Shown here: positions 18,132-27,010 of the stretch, piece after piece
How the letters are laid out: the number at the start of each line of letters is the position of its first letter
How positions within the stretch are numbered: the first letter of the stretch is position 1
Source: Sphaerisporangium sp.
GTDB lineage: Bacteria; Actinomycetota; Actinomycetes; Streptosporangiales; Streptosporangiaceae
DNA length: 64,000 nucleotides
NCBI GenBank assembly: GCA_025964675.1
Contig: JAOPYI010000122.1
Coordinates: forward strand, 1 to 64,000
Direction: 5' to 3'
Notes under the pieces: generated by a model
What the model was told of the DNA's origin: nothing
The model's input: the letters and a program-made list of their open reading frames with translations, nothing else
Databases searched by the model: none
Made by a program: the position numbers and the translations under genes

Positions 18132-19538
18132 TCAGACGGTCTCTACCGGCTTGGCGGTGCGCTCCAGCTCGGAGTAGAGGCCGGCGGGCACGCGGGCGTG
18201 CAGGATCGTGCCGTCGCCGGTGTGGTCGAGCGAGAGCACCTCGCCCTCCTTGTGCGCCCGGGCGATCAGGTCGCCCCGGTCGTACGGCACGAGCATGTGC
18301 ACCTCGTGGTCGAGCCGGGGCAGCTCCCGCTCGATCGTGGCGATCAGCTCGTCGATGCCGGCCCCGGTGCGGGCCGAGACGACCAGGCTGTGCCGCTCCC
18401 GCGTCGACAGCCTGGCCAGTGCCACCGGGTCGGCCGCGTCGGCCTTGTTGACCACCACGATCTCCGGGATGTCACCGACGCCGTCGATGTCGGCGAGGAC
18501 CTCACGCACGGCGGCGAGCTGCGACTCGGGATCGGGGTGCGAGCCGTCCACGACGTGCAGGATCAGATCGGCGTCGCCGACCTCCTCCAGCGTGGACCGG
18601 AACGCCTCGACGAGCTGGTGCGGCAGGTGCCGTACGAACCCGACGGTGTCGGTCAGCGTGAACACCCTGCCGTCGGGCGTGCGGGCCTGGCGCACGGTCG
18701 GATCGAGCGTGGCGAACAGCGAGTCCTCCACCAGGACGCCGGCGCCCGTGAGCCGGTTGAGCAGCGACGACTTGCCGGCGTTGGTGTAACCGGCGATGGC
18801 CACCGACGGCACCTCGCGCCGCGTCCTGCGTGACCGCTTGGTCTCGCGGGCCACGGACATGCCGCCGATCTGCCTGCGCAGCTTGGCCATCCGCTCGCGG
18901 ATGCGGCGGCGGTCCAGCTCGATCTTGGTCTCACCGGGGCCTCGGCCTCCGATGCCCACGCCGCCCGCGGCACGGCCGCCGACCTGGCGCGAGAGGTTGC
19001 CGCCCCAGCCGCGCAGGCGCGGCAGCAGGTAGCTGAGCTGGGCCAGCTCGACCTGCGCCTTGCCCTCGCGGCTCTTGGCGTGCTGGGCGAAGATGTCGAG
19101 GATCAGGGCCGTACGGTCGATGACCTTGACCTTGACGACCTCCTCGAGCTGGCGGAGCTGGCCGGGGGTCAGCTCGCCGTCGCAGATCACGGTGTCCGCG
19201 CCTGTGGAGATCACGACGTCGCGCAGCTCCACGGCCTTGCCCGAGCCGATGTAGGTGGCCGTGTCGGGACGCTGACGGCGCTGGATGAGGCCCTCCAGGA
19301 CCTCGGATCCGGCGGTCTCGGCCAGGAGCTTGAGCTCCTGCAGGGAGTTCTCCGCGTCGGTGATGGTGCCGCCGGTCCACACCCCGACGAGGACGACCCG
19401 TTCGAGGCGGAGCTGCCGGTATTCGACTTCGGTGATGTCCTCGAGCTCCGTCGACAGCCCGGCCACCCGCCGGAGTGCCTGCCGCTCTTCGAGGTCGTAG
19501 TCACCGTTGGCGTGGTCTTCGTAGGACTCGTTGGACAT
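18132..19538 (-). CDS. hflX: Ribosome-associated GTPase HflX
   Basis: Ribosome-splitting GTPase used under stress, 468 aa. The start ATG at 19538 (MSNESYEDHANGDYD) has a GAGAAG-type site just upstream; the open frame continues to 19589 without one. The N-terminal HflX domain (VGVWTGGTITDAENSLQEL), the glycine-rich linker GGRGPGETKIE, the P-loop GYTNAGKSS, DTVGF and NKAD are all present. In many actinobacteria hflX lies near dapF and miaA; here about 18 kb of other genes separates them. Confidence 0.97.
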   Translation of the reverse strand: MSNESYEDHANGDYDLEERQALRRVAGLSTELEDITEVEYRQLRLERVVLVGVWTGGTITDAENSLQELKLLAETAGSEVLEGLIQRRQRPDTATYIGSGKAVELRDVVISTGADTVICDGELTPGQLRQLEEVVKVKVIDRTALILDIFAQHAKSREGKAQVELAQLSYLLPRLRGWGGNLSRQVGGRAAGGVGIGGRGPGETKIELDRRRIRERMAKLRRQIGGMSVARETKRSRRTRREVPSVAIAGYTNAGKSSLLNRLTGAGVLVEDSLFATLDPTVRQARTPDGRVFTLTDTVGFVRHLPHQLVEAFRSTLEEVGDADLILHVVDGSHPDPESQLAAVREVLADIDGVGDIPEIVVVNKADAADPVALARLSTRERHSLVVSARTGAGIDELIATIERELPRLDHEVHMLVPYDRGDLIARAHKEGEVLSLDHTGDGTILHARVPAGLYSELERTAKPVETV

Positions 19539-19681
19539 ATACGTCTTCTCTGTGGCTATGGTCGCGCTCCTCGGCGCTCGTGGGCTCACCGCTTCGCACA
19601 GTTCAACACGGAGACCCCGCCGATGTCTTCCCTGATGGTGTCACGACCACCAGGGGTATTCACCTTGTTATCGGGCCGGGG

Positions 19682-20431
19682 TCAGGCCTTGAGCACCTTG
19701 GCGTCGCCCGAGCCGGTCTTCACGACGATCCTGCGCGGGGAGGAGTAGTCACTGGTGACCTCCACCTTCCGGTCGCCTGAGCCGGTGTCCGTGGTCACGT
19801 GGTAGGTGCCCTGCGGGACGCGCACGATGCCCGTGCCCGAGCCGGTGCCCACCTTGACGTCGTCGGGCACGCCGGTGAAGCGCAGCTCGACGTCGCCGGA
19901 GCCGGTCTCCGCGACAGCCCGCTTGCCGCCCAGGCCGTTGGCGTCGATCGTGCCCGATCCGGTCGAGGCCCTGAGCTCCCCGGACAGGGCCCTCAGGGTG
20001 ATGTCGCCCGAGCCTGAGTCCACCTTGACCTGGGTGCCGCGCGGGACCTCGATCTCGTAGTCGACCCCGCAGCCCCAGTCGCCGTGGGGGCAGCGGTAGT
20101 CCAGCCTCAGCGTGTCACCCGAGACCGGGTGCCGGGTGGTGGGCTTGCCGCCCTTCCAGTGCAGCGTCTCGGTCACGTGGAATCCCTGGCGATCGGACTC
20201 GTTGACCACGACGGCCCCTGACCCGGTCCGCACGCTCAGGGTCGCCACCTTTCCGGCCACGTCGTAGTCCTGTGTCGCCTCCTTCGTCGGGGAGGCGACG
20301 TTCTGCAGTCCGCAGCCGGTCAGCAGGAGACCGGCGCCGAGTACGGCGCCCGCGGCGATCACGATTCTCAGCCTCGTACGGCCGATCCGGGAAGGACTCG
20401 CGGGGAAGTTACCGGCGGGGGGCTTCGTCAT
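19682..20431 (-). CDS. DUF4097-type beta-solenoid lipoprotein
   Basis: A predicted lipoprotein of 249 aa on the outer face of the membrane. A basic N-terminus and hydrophobic segment end in the lipobox LLTGC, starting from the ATG at 20431 with TTGGAGC upstream. The mature part is built from seven short beta repeats, each carrying a GSG turn (RTGSGAVVV, DSGSGDITL, STGSGTIDA, ETGSGDVEL, GTGSGTGIV, DTGSGDRKV, KTGSGDAKV). This is the pattern of DUF4097/DUF2807 proteins, which form right-handed beta solenoids. Two cysteines (CPHGDWGCG) may form a disulfide. The function of the family is not established. It is divergent from the aceB operon. Confidence 0.85.
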   Translation of the reverse strand: MTKPPAGNFPASPSRIGRTRLRIVIAAGAVLGAGLLLTGCGLQNVASPTKEATQDYDVAGKVATLSVRTGSGAVVVNESDRQGFHVTETLHWKGGKPTTRHPVSGDTLRLDYRCPHGDWGCGVDYEIEVPRGTQVKVDSGSGDITLRALSGELRASTGSGTIDANGLGGKRAVAETGSGDVELRFTGVPDDVKVGTGSGTGIVRVPQGTYHVTTDTGSGDRKVEVTSDYSSPRRIVVKTGSGDAKVLKA

Positions 20432-20517
20432 GCTCCAAGACTGCTCGGCGGGCGGTCCCGCGCCCATCGGGGAAGGCCCCGAGGCAACCCTTGGGGAACC
20501 CTCAGGGGCACCGGACG

Positions 20518-20547
20518 TTGACCCCTGACTCGGGCATCGAGTAGCGT
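20518..20547 (+). promoter_or_regulatory. Probable promoter of the aceB-glcDEF-iclR operon
   Basis: TTGACC (20518-20523) and TAGCGT (20542-20547) are 18 bases apart, close to the actinobacterial housekeeping consensus. Transcription would begin near 20554, inside the first of the two operator-like sites. Confidence 0.6.
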
Positions 20548-20550
20548 CGA

Positions 20551-20586
20551 TTCCACAATTCAGAACTATATTTCCGCATTGTGGAA
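20551..20586. promoter_or_regulatory. Twin IclR-type operator in front of aceB
   Basis: Two 15-bp sites, TTCCACAATTCAGAA (20551-20565) and TTCCGCATTGTGGAA (20572-20586), share TTCC starts and AA ends and lie 21 bp apart, two helical turns. The second is palindromic with one mismatched pair. The outer arms TTCCACAAT and ATTGTGGAA also form a perfect 9-bp inverted repeat across the whole element. IclR-family proteins usually bind TTCC/GGAA-type palindromes as tetramers. The element covers the predicted transcript start and reaches into the ribosome binding site of aceB. The last gene of the operon encodes an IclR protein, the obvious candidate. Confidence 0.65.
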
Positions 20587-20595
20587 AGGATGGCC

Positions 20596-22185
20596 ATGGA
20601 CGGCGTTGAGATAAACGGCCCGCTGCTGGACCGCTTCGACGAGATCCTCACCCCCGAGGCCCTCGGCTTCGTGGCCACCTTGCAGCGCGAGTTCGACGGG
20701 CGGCGGCTGGAGCTGCTGGACGCCCGCCGGGCCCGCCAGGAGGAGCTGTCCTCGGGCGGCACCCTCGACTTCCTGCCCGAGACCAAGGCCGTCCGCGAGG
20801 ACGACTCATGGCGGGTGGCCGAGCCCGCGCCCGGCCTGGTGGACCGCCGTGTCGAGATCACCGGCCCGGTCGACAGGAAGATGACGATCAACGCCCTGAA
20901 CTCCGGGGCCAAGGTCTGGCTCGCCGACTTCGAGGACGCCAACTCCCCCCTCTGGGAGAACGTCGTCAGCGGCCAGCTCAACCTGCGCGACGCCCTCGAC
21001 CGCACGATCGACTTCGAGTCCGGGGGCAAGCGGTACGCGCTGAAGCCCGACGACGATCTGGCCACCATCGTGGTCCGCCCCCGGGGCTGGCACCTGACAG
21101 AGAAGCACGTGGTCGTCGACGGCGAGCCGTTCTCCGCCTCGATCTTCGACTTCGGCCTCTACTTCTTCCACAGCGCGCGGCGGCAGATCGCCAAGGGCCG
21201 AGGGCCCTACTTCTACCTGCCCAAGATTGAGTCCCACCTGGAGGCCCGCCTCTGGAACGACGTGTTCACGCGCGCGCAGGAGCTCCTCGGTGTCCCCCAC
21301 GGCACGATCAGGGCGACCGTGCTGATCGAGACCTACCCGGCCGCGTTCGAGATGGAGGAGATCCTCTACGAGCTGCGCGACCACTCGGCCGGGCTTAACG
21401 CGGGCCGCTGGGACTACCTGTTCAGCGTCATCAAGAAGTTCCGCACCCGTGGCCGCGAGTTCCTGCTGCCCGAGCGCAACGCCGTGACCATGACCGCGCC
21501 GTTCATGCGCTCGTACACCGAGCTGCTGGTGCGCACCTGCCACAAGCGCGGCGCCCACGCGATCGGCGGCATGGCTGCGTTCATCCCCTCCCGGCGCGAC
21601 CCCGAGGTCAACAAGGTCGCCTTGGAGAAGGTGCGGGCGGACAAGACACGCGAGTCGGGCGACGGCTTCGACGGCTCGTGGGTGGCGCACCCCGACCTGG
21701 TGCCGATCTGCCGGGAGGTGTTCGACTCGGTCCTGTCCGACAGGCCGAACCAGCTCGACCGGCTCCGCGAGGACGTCTCGGTCTCGGCCGCCGACCTGCT
21801 GTCGGTCTCCAAGACGCCCGGCGACATCACCGAGGCCGGCCTGCGCAACAACGTTGACGTGGCCCTGCGCTACCTGGCCGCGTGGATGGGCGGAAGCGGG
21901 GCCGTCGCTATCCACAACCTCATGGAGGACGCCGCCACCGCCGAGATCTCGCGCTCGCAGATCTGGCAGTGGATCCACAACGACATCGAGCTGGCCGACA
22001 CCGGCGAGGTGGTGACCAAGGACCTCGTGGAGCGCATCATCGCCGAGGAGCTCGGCAAGATCCGCGAGGAGCCCGGCTTCGACGAGGCCCGGTACGGGCA
22101 GGCCGCCGAGCTGTTCAAGGAGGTCGCGCTCGACGACGACTTCGCCGACTTCCTCACCCTCCCGGCCTACGCCCGCATGCCATGA
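20596..22185 (+). CDS. aceB: Malate synthase A
   Basis: Condenses glyoxylate with acetyl-CoA to malate. The 529-aa protein has the short form A architecture: a TIM barrel with the catalytic arginine in [25 protein letters not shown], metal-ligand glutamates in [14 protein letters not shown], and a C-terminal domain ending [10 protein letters not shown]. The ATG at 20596 is chosen because GGAAAGG (20583-20589) lies six bases upstream; ATG 20590 and GTG 20581 are in-frame alternatives. Its stop overlaps the glcD start by four bases. Operon partners produce glyoxylate from glycolate, so malate formation here probably serves glycolate use; isocitrate lyase is not in the window. Confidence 0.96.
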   Translation: MDGVEINGPLLDRFDEILTPEALGFVATLQREFDGRRLELLDARRARQEELSSGGTLDFLPETKAVREDDSWRVAEPAPGLVDRRVEITGPVDRKMTINALNSGAKVWLADFEDANSPLWENVVSGQLNLRDALDRTIDFESGGKRYALKPDDDLATIVVRPRGWHLTEKHVVVDGEPFSASIFDFGLYFFHSARRQIAKGRGPYFYLPKIESHLEARLWNDVFTRAQELLGVPHGTIRATVLIETYPAAFEMEEILYELRDHSAGLNAGRWDYLFSVIKKFRTRGREFLLPERNAVTMTAPFMRSYTELLVRTCHKRGAHAIGGMAAFIPSRRDPEVNKVALEKVRADKTRESGDGFDGSWVAHPDLVPICREVFDSVLSDRPNQLDRLREDVSVSAADLLSVSKTPGDITEAGLRNNVDVALRYLAAWMGGSGAVAIHNLMEDAATAEISRSQIWQWIHNDIELADTGEVVTKDLVERIIAEELGKIREEPGFDEARYGQAAELFKEVALDDDFADFLTLPAYARMP

Positions 22186-23636
22186 CACCGGCCATGGCCG
22201 AGCTGTCCGGCCGTTTCGCGTCGATACTGGGCCCCGGTGGCGTGATCACCGACCCGGTGCGGCTGCGCACGTACGAGTGCGACGGGCTGACCTACCACCG
22301 GGCCACACCGGCCGTCGTGGTGCTGCCCGAGACGGCCGAGCAGGTCGCGGCCGTGGTCAGGGCGTGCGACGAGACCGGCACGCCGTTCGTCGCGCGCGGC
22401 TCGGGCACCGGCCTGTCCGGCGGAGCCCTGCCGCGCGCCGACGGCGTGCTGATCGTGACCTCGCGCATGCGCCGGATCCTGCAGGTCGACATAGAGAACC
22501 GGCGGGCCGTCGTGGAGCCGGGCGTGACCAACCTCGCGATCACGGAGGCGGCGCGCCCGTACGGCTACTACTACGCGCCCGACCCCTCCAGCCAGCAGAT
22601 CTGCTCGATCGGCGGCAACGTCGCCGAGAACTCCGGCGGCGCGCACTGCCTGAAGTACGGCTTCACGGTCAACCACGTACTCGCGATCGAGCTGGTCACC
22701 CCGGACGGCGAGATCGTGCAGCTCGACGCCATGGACCCGGGCTACGACCTGCTCGGCGCCTTCATCGGCTCGGAGGGCACCCTCGGCATCGCCACCAAGA
22801 TCACGGTGCGGCTGTCGCGCGCGCCCGAGGTGGTGACCACGCTGCTGGCGGCGTTCCGTAACGTCGAGTCGGGCGGGCTGGCGGTATCGGCGATAATCGG
22901 CGCGGGCATCGTCCCGGCGGCGATCGAGATGATGGACGCGCTGGCCATCGAGGCCGCCGAGGCGGCGGTGCGGTGCGACTACCCGCCGGGGGCGGGTGCC
23001 GTGCTCATCGTGGAGCTGGACGGGCCGGGCGCGGAGGTCGCCCACCAGTTCGCGCGGGTCGAGCGCATCTGCCAGGAAAGCGGGGCCTTCGAGCTGCGGG
23101 TCGCCGACGATCCGGCCGAGCGGGCGGCGATCTGGAAGGGCCGCAGGTCGGCGTTCGCGGCGGTCGGCCGGATCAGCCCGGCCTACCTCGTACAGGACGG
23201 TGTCGTGCCGAGGACCGCCCTGCCCATGGTCCTGGCGGGCATCGAGGAGCTGTCCGCGCGGTACGGCATCCGCGTGGCCAACGTCTTCCACGCCGGTGAC
23301 GGTAACCTGCACCCCCTCGTGCTGTTCGACGACGGCGAGGAGGGCGCGGGCGAGCGTGCCGAGCAGGTGTCCAGCGAGATCCTCGACCTGTGCATCTCGT
23401 ACGGCGGGTCGATCACCGGCGAGCATGGGGTTGGCGTGGATAAATCCCGATATATGCCGAAGATGTTCACGCCGGAGGACCTGGACACCATGCAGCTCGT
23501 CCGCTGCGCCTTCGACCCCAAGAACCTGTCCAACCCCGGCAAGATCTTCCCCACCCCCCGGCTGTGCGGCGAGGCCCCCGGGGTGCGCAAGGGCGTGCAT
23601 CCCCTCGTGGCCTCCGGAGAGGCGGAGCTGTTCTGA
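22182..23636 (+). CDS. glcD: Glycolate oxidase subunit GlcD, FAD-linked
   Basis: FAD-binding catalytic subunit of glycolate oxidase, which converts glycolate to glyoxylate; 484 aa. The PP-loop [32 protein letters not shown] and the C-terminal HAGDGNLHP and GEHGVGVDK motifs of the vanillyl-alcohol-oxidase-fold 2-hydroxyacid dehydrogenases are intact. The start ATG overlaps the aceB stop (ATGA); an ATG four codons later is also possible. Closely related D-lactate dehydrogenases share these motifs, but the neighbouring GlcE-like and GlcF-like genes and malate synthase argue for glycolate. Confidence 0.9.
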   Translation: MTPAMAELSGRFASILGPGGVITDPVRLRTYECDGLTYHRATPAVVVLPETAEQVAAVVRACDETGTPFVARGSGTGLSGGALPRADGVLIVTSRMRRILQVDIENRRAVVEPGVTNLAITEAARPYGYYYAPDPSSQQICSIGGNVAENSGGAHCLKYGFTVNHVLAIELVTPDGEIVQLDAMDPGYDLLGAFIGSEGTLGIATKITVRLSRAPEVVTTLLAAFRNVESGGLAVSAIIGAGIVPAAIEMMDALAIEAAEAAVRCDYPPGAGAVLIVELDGPGAEVAHQFARVERICQESGAFELRVADDPAERAAIWKGRRSAFAAVGRISPAYLVQDGVVPRTALPMVLAGIEELSARYGIRVANVFHAGDGNLHPLVLFDDGEEGAGERAEQVSSEILDLCISYGGSITGEHGVGVDKSRYMPKMFTPEDLDTMQLVRCAFDPKNLSNPGKIFPTPRLCGEAPGVRKGVHPLVASGEAELF

Positions 23637-24892
23637 TGTCCCCTGCCACTCCCCCCGGCGAGGCCCTGGCCGCGAGCGGCGTGACGGTCCGCGAGGCCGG
23701 TCCCGGCGACCTGGTCGCCGGGGTCGCGCCCCGCTGGGTCGCGCTTCCCGAATCCACCGGCGAGGTGTCCACCGTCATGCGGGTGGCCGCCGAGCACCAC
23801 CTCGCCGTGGTTCCCGTGGGGGCCGGCACCAAGCTGCGCTGGGGCCCTCCGCCCGAGCGGTGCGACCTGCTGGTGTACACCGGCCGCCTGAACCAGGTCC
23901 TGGAACACGTGGCCGGCGACCTGGTCGTACGGGTGCAGGCTGGGGTGACGGCGGAGGCGCTCGCCGCCGCCCTCGGCGGCGCGGGCCAGCAACTCGCCCT
24001 GGACGTCCCCCTAGAGGGCGCCACCATCGGCGGCACGCTCGCCGCCGCCACCGCCGGGCCCCGCCGCCTGAGGTACGGCATGGCACGCGACATGCTGATC
24101 GGGATCACCGTCGTGCTCGCCGACGGCACCGTCGCCCGGTCGGGTGGCAAGGTGGTCAAGAACGTCGCGGGCTACGACCTGGGCAAGCTGTTCACCGGCT
24201 CCCACGGCACGCTCGGCGTGATCACCGAGGCGACGTTCCGGCTCCACCCGCTGCCCGCCTCCAGCGCCTGGATCACCGCCACCGTCCCCGGCCTGGAGGA
24301 TCTCCCCGACGTCGCGGCCATCGCCGGATCACAGCTCGAGCCTGGCGCGGTGGAGATCGACTGGCCCGACCTCCACGGCCCCGTCACCGTGTCCGTGCTC
24401 CTTGAGGGCGTGGCGGCCGAGGAACGAGCGAAGGCCGCCGGTGAGCTGATGGGAGCCACCGCGGTGATCACCTACGAGCCTCCGGCGTGGTGGGGACGGT
24501 TACCCGGCGACGAGTTCCTGCTGGAGCTGCGCGTACCACCCGGCGCGGCCGTACGGGCACTGGACGCGGTGGCCCGTGTCGCCGGGGATGTTCCCGTCCG
24601 CGTACGGGGATCGGTCGCGTCGTCCGTCCTCAGCCTCGCCCTTCCGGCCGGCACAAGCGCACCGGCCGCGGACATCTTCGTGTCGGCCCTCCGTTCCGCC
24701 GTGGCGGCTCAGGGCGGGAGACTGGTGGTGTGGACGGCACCCCCGGAGGCGGCCTCCCTGCTCGACCGCTGGGGACCCGTCGGGGCCGCCACGCTGATGC
24801 GGCGGGTGAAGGAGCGCTTCGATCCCGAAGGGCGCATGTCGCCCGGGCGGCTCGCCGTCGGGTCGCGGCGCGTGAGGAGCGAACGGTCATGA
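23636..24892 (+). CDS. glcE: Glycolate oxidase subunit GlcE, FAD-binding
   Basis: Second FAD-binding subunit of glycolate oxidase, 418 aa. It shares the FAD-binding fold of GlcD but is shorter: PVGAGTKLRWGPPP replaces the PP-loop, and AATAGPRRLRYG and SGGKVVKNVAGYDLGKL are the GlcE hallmark segments. The C-terminus ends in FDPEGRMSPGRL. The ATG at 23636 shares one base with the glcD stop. The frame is open upstream but overlaps glcD out of register, so the coupled start is preferred. About 60 residues longer than the E. coli protein. Confidence 0.9.
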   Translation: MSPATPPGEALAASGVTVREAGPGDLVAGVAPRWVALPESTGEVSTVMRVAAEHHLAVVPVGAGTKLRWGPPPERCDLLVYTGRLNQVLEHVAGDLVVRVQAGVTAEALAAALGGAGQQLALDVPLEGATIGGTLAAATAGPRRLRYGMARDMLIGITVVLADGTVARSGGKVVKNVAGYDLGKLFTGSHGTLGVITEATFRLHPLPASSAWITATVPGLEDLPDVAAIAGSQLEPGAVEIDWPDLHGPVTVSVLLEGVAAEERAKAAGELMGATAVITYEPPAWWGRLPGDEFLLELRVPPGAAVRALDAVARVAGDVPVRVRGSVASSVLSLALPAGTSAPAADIFVSALRSAVAAQGGRLVVWTAPPEAASLLDRWGPVGAATLMRRVKERFDPEGRMSPGRLAVGSRRVRSERS

Positions 24893-26166
24893 ACCCCGAG
24901 CTGATCAAGGACTGCGTGCACTGCGGGTTCTGCCTGCCCGCCTGCCCGACCTACTCCCTGTGGGGCGAGGAGATGGACTCCCCGCGCGGGCGCATCCACC
25001 TGATGAAGCAGTACGTCGAGGGCACGCCGATGACCCCGGAGATGGCCGGTCACTTCGACGCGTGCCTCGGCTGCATGGCATGCGTCACGGCATGCCCTTC
25101 AGGGGTCCGCTATGACGTGCTGATCGAGACGACCAGGGCCGAGGTGGAGCGCGTCCACCCACGCCCGTGGACCGACCGCGCCTTCCGTGCCCTGGTCTTC
25201 GGGCTGTTCCCCTACCCCCGGCGGCTGCGGGCGCTCCGCCTGCCGTTGAAGCTGGGAGAGAGGATCATGCCCCGCCTCCGGCCCCTGCTCGAACGGCTGG
25301 ACCCGCGCCTGGCCGCCATGGCCGAGCTGGCTCCCCCGGTCTCCCCCCGGATACGGCTTCCCGGTCTGGTCGAGGCGCGGGGCGAGCGGCGGGCCGTCGT
25401 GGGCATGCTCACGGGGTGCGTGCAGGCCGAGTTCTTCCCGCGGGTCAACGCGGCGACCGTTCGCGTGCTGGCGCTGGAGGGATGCGACGTGGTCATCCCC
25501 CAGGGGCAGGGCTGCTGCGGCGCGCTGTCGGTGCATTCCGGGCGTAAGGAAGAAGCGGCGCGGTTCGCCCGCCGCACGATCGAGACGTTCGAGCGCGCGG
25601 GCGTGGACACCGTGATCGTCAACGCGGCCGGCTGCGGGTCGAGCACCAAGGAGTACGCCGAGCTGCTCGCCGGCGACCCGGCGTGGGCCACCAGGGCGCG
25701 CGCGCTGCGCTTCCTCGACCTCGCCGAGTTCCTGGCCGAGCTGGGCCCGGCGGCCGAGCGCCATCCCCTCCCCATCACGGTCGCCTACCACGACGCGTGC
25801 CACCTGGCCCACGCCCAGGGGATCCGTTCCGAGCCGAGGGCGCTGCTCGCGAGCGTCCCCGGTCTCAAGCTCAGGGAGGTCCCCGACGCGGCGATGTGCT
25901 GCGGCTCCGCGGGCACCTACAACCTGTTCCAGCCCGAGGCCGCCCGCGACCTCGGCGACCGGAAGGCCGAGCAGGTGCTCACCGTCGGTGCCGACCTGCT
26001 GGTATCCGCCAATCCCGGGTGCACCATGCAGATCGCCTCGGCGGTGCGCAGGCGTGGCGAGGAGATCCGCGTCGCCCACACCGCCGAGGTTCTCGACGCA
26101 TCCCTCCGCGGCCTGTCCCCCGCCACTCTGGGGAGACCGGCTCAGCGAGGGGTACGGGCCCGATGA
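24889..26166 (+). CDS. glcF: Glycolate oxidase iron-sulfur subunit GlcF
   Basis: Electron-transfer subunit with two [4Fe-4S] clusters, 425 aa. The cluster motifs are CVHCGFCLPACP (residues 9-20) and CLGCMACVTACP (59-70). Two CCG domains follow, with GQGCCGALSVHSGR and AMCCGSAGTYN, as in GlcF and heterodisulfide-reductase-like subunits. The ATG overlaps the glcE stop by four bases, with GAGGAG upstream. It would pass electrons from GlcD/GlcE to the membrane quinone pool; no membrane segment is seen, so attachment is probably peripheral. Confidence 0.92.
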   Translation: MNPELIKDCVHCGFCLPACPTYSLWGEEMDSPRGRIHLMKQYVEGTPMTPEMAGHFDACLGCMACVTACPSGVRYDVLIETTRAEVERVHPRPWTDRAFRALVFGLFPYPRRLRALRLPLKLGERIMPRLRPLLERLDPRLAAMAELAPPVSPRIRLPGLVEARGERRAVVGMLTGCVQAEFFPRVNAATVRVLALEGCDVVIPQGQGCCGALSVHSGRKEEAARFARRTIETFERAGVDTVIVNAAGCGSSTKEYAELLAGDPAWATRARALRFLDLAEFLAELGPAAERHPLPITVAYHDACHLAHAQGIRSEPRALLASVPGLKLREVPDAAMCCGSAGTYNLFQPEAARDLGDRKAEQVLTVGADLLVSANPGCTMQIASAVRRRGEEIRVAHTAEVLDASLRGLSPATLGRPAQRGVRAR

Positions 26167-26903
26167 GCACGGTGCAGAGTGTCGACCGGGCGCTGGACGT
26201 GCTGGAGGCCCTGGCCGACCAGGGCGGGGAGGCGGGCCTGTCGGAGATCGCCGCCCGCACCGGCCTGCCGTACGGGACGATCCACCGGCTGCTGCGGTCC
26301 CTGCTGGCCCGGGGGTACGTCAGGCAGGAGTCCGACCGCCGGTACGCGTTGGGCAGCGCCCTGGTGCGCCTCGGAGGCGCGGCGGAGCGCATGGTCGGCG
26401 TGTGGGCGCAGTCGTACCTCGAGAAGATGGTCGCCCTGTCCGGCGAGACGGCGAACCTCGCCGTGCTGGAGGGTGACTTCGTCGTCTACGTCGCCCAGTC
26501 GGCGTCCCCTCGGCGGCTGCGGATGTTCGCCGAGGTGGGCCGGAGGGTGCTGCCGCACAGCACGGCGGTGGGCAAGGTGCTGCTCGCCGACCGGGCCGAC
26601 GCCACCGCGATCCTCACGCGCACGGGCCTGCCGCGCCGTACGGAGCACACGATCACCTCCATCGAGGCGATGCTCGCGGAGCTGGAGAAGGTACGCGACC
26701 AGGGGTACGCGATGGACTTCGGCGAGGAGGAGCTGGGGGTGCACTGCCTGGCCGTGCCGGTCCGCGACGGCAGCCGGGTCGTCGCCGGCATGTCGATCTC
26801 AGGCCCGGTGGAGCGCATCGAGGCGCTCGACCGGGATGAGCTGGCAAGGGCCATGCGAGACATCGCCGCCGCCTTCGGAGTGGACGTGGCACCATCCCGG
26901 TGA
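26163..26903 (+). CDS. IclR-family transcriptional regulator
   Basis: Regulator of 246 aa with an N-terminal winged helix-turn-helix (GLSEIAARTGLPYGTIHRLLRSL, residues about 24-46) and a C-terminal IclR effector-binding domain (VGRRVLPHSTAVGKVLLA, LGVHCLAVPVRDGS). The ATG overlaps the glcF stop by four bases, making it the fifth gene of the operon. IclR proteins sense small acids such as glyoxylate, allantoate or aromatic acids. With the operator pair in front of aceB, the simplest reading is autoregulation of glycolate/glyoxylate use, with glyoxylate or glycolate as effector. That is inference. Confidence 0.93.
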   Translation: MSTVQSVDRALDVLEALADQGGEAGLSEIAARTGLPYGTIHRLLRSLLARGYVRQESDRRYALGSALVRLGGAAERMVGVWAQSYLEKMVALSGETANLAVLEGDFVVYVAQSASPRRLRMFAEVGRRVLPHSTAVGKVLLADRADATAILTRTGLPRRTEHTITSIEAMLAELEKVRDQGYAMDFGEEELGVHCLAVPVRDGSRVVAGMSISGPVERIEALDRDELARAMRDIAAAFGVDVAPSR

Positions 26904-26904
26904 G

Positions 26905-26942
26905 AGCGGGTCCGAGGAATCGGCAGCCCTCAGGAACCCGCT
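26905..26942 (+). terminator. Possible operon-end hairpin after iclR
   Basis: AGCGGGT (26905-26911) and ACCCGCT (26936-26942) can pair just after the iclR stop. The loop is long and there is no T run, so the call is weak. Confidence 0.3.
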
Positions 26943-26967
26943 TCCCAGAGCCGGCCTTTCAGGAGCC

Positions 26968-27010
26968 AGCCGGTGAAGACCTTTGTTCAGTGACTAGCCG
27001 GTGAAGGCCT
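26968..27010. repeat. Short direct repeat at the end of the VOC gene
   Basis: AGCCGGTGAAGACCT (26968-26982) and AGCCGGTGAAGGCCT (26996-27010) differ at one base and are 28 bp apart. The second copy is the reverse complement of the last VOC codons and stop. Confidence 0.6.

Noticed and set aside
20806-22188. Long minus-strand open frame opposite aceB
   Set aside because: Antisense shadow with no motifs; aceB catalytic motifs are clear on the plus strand.
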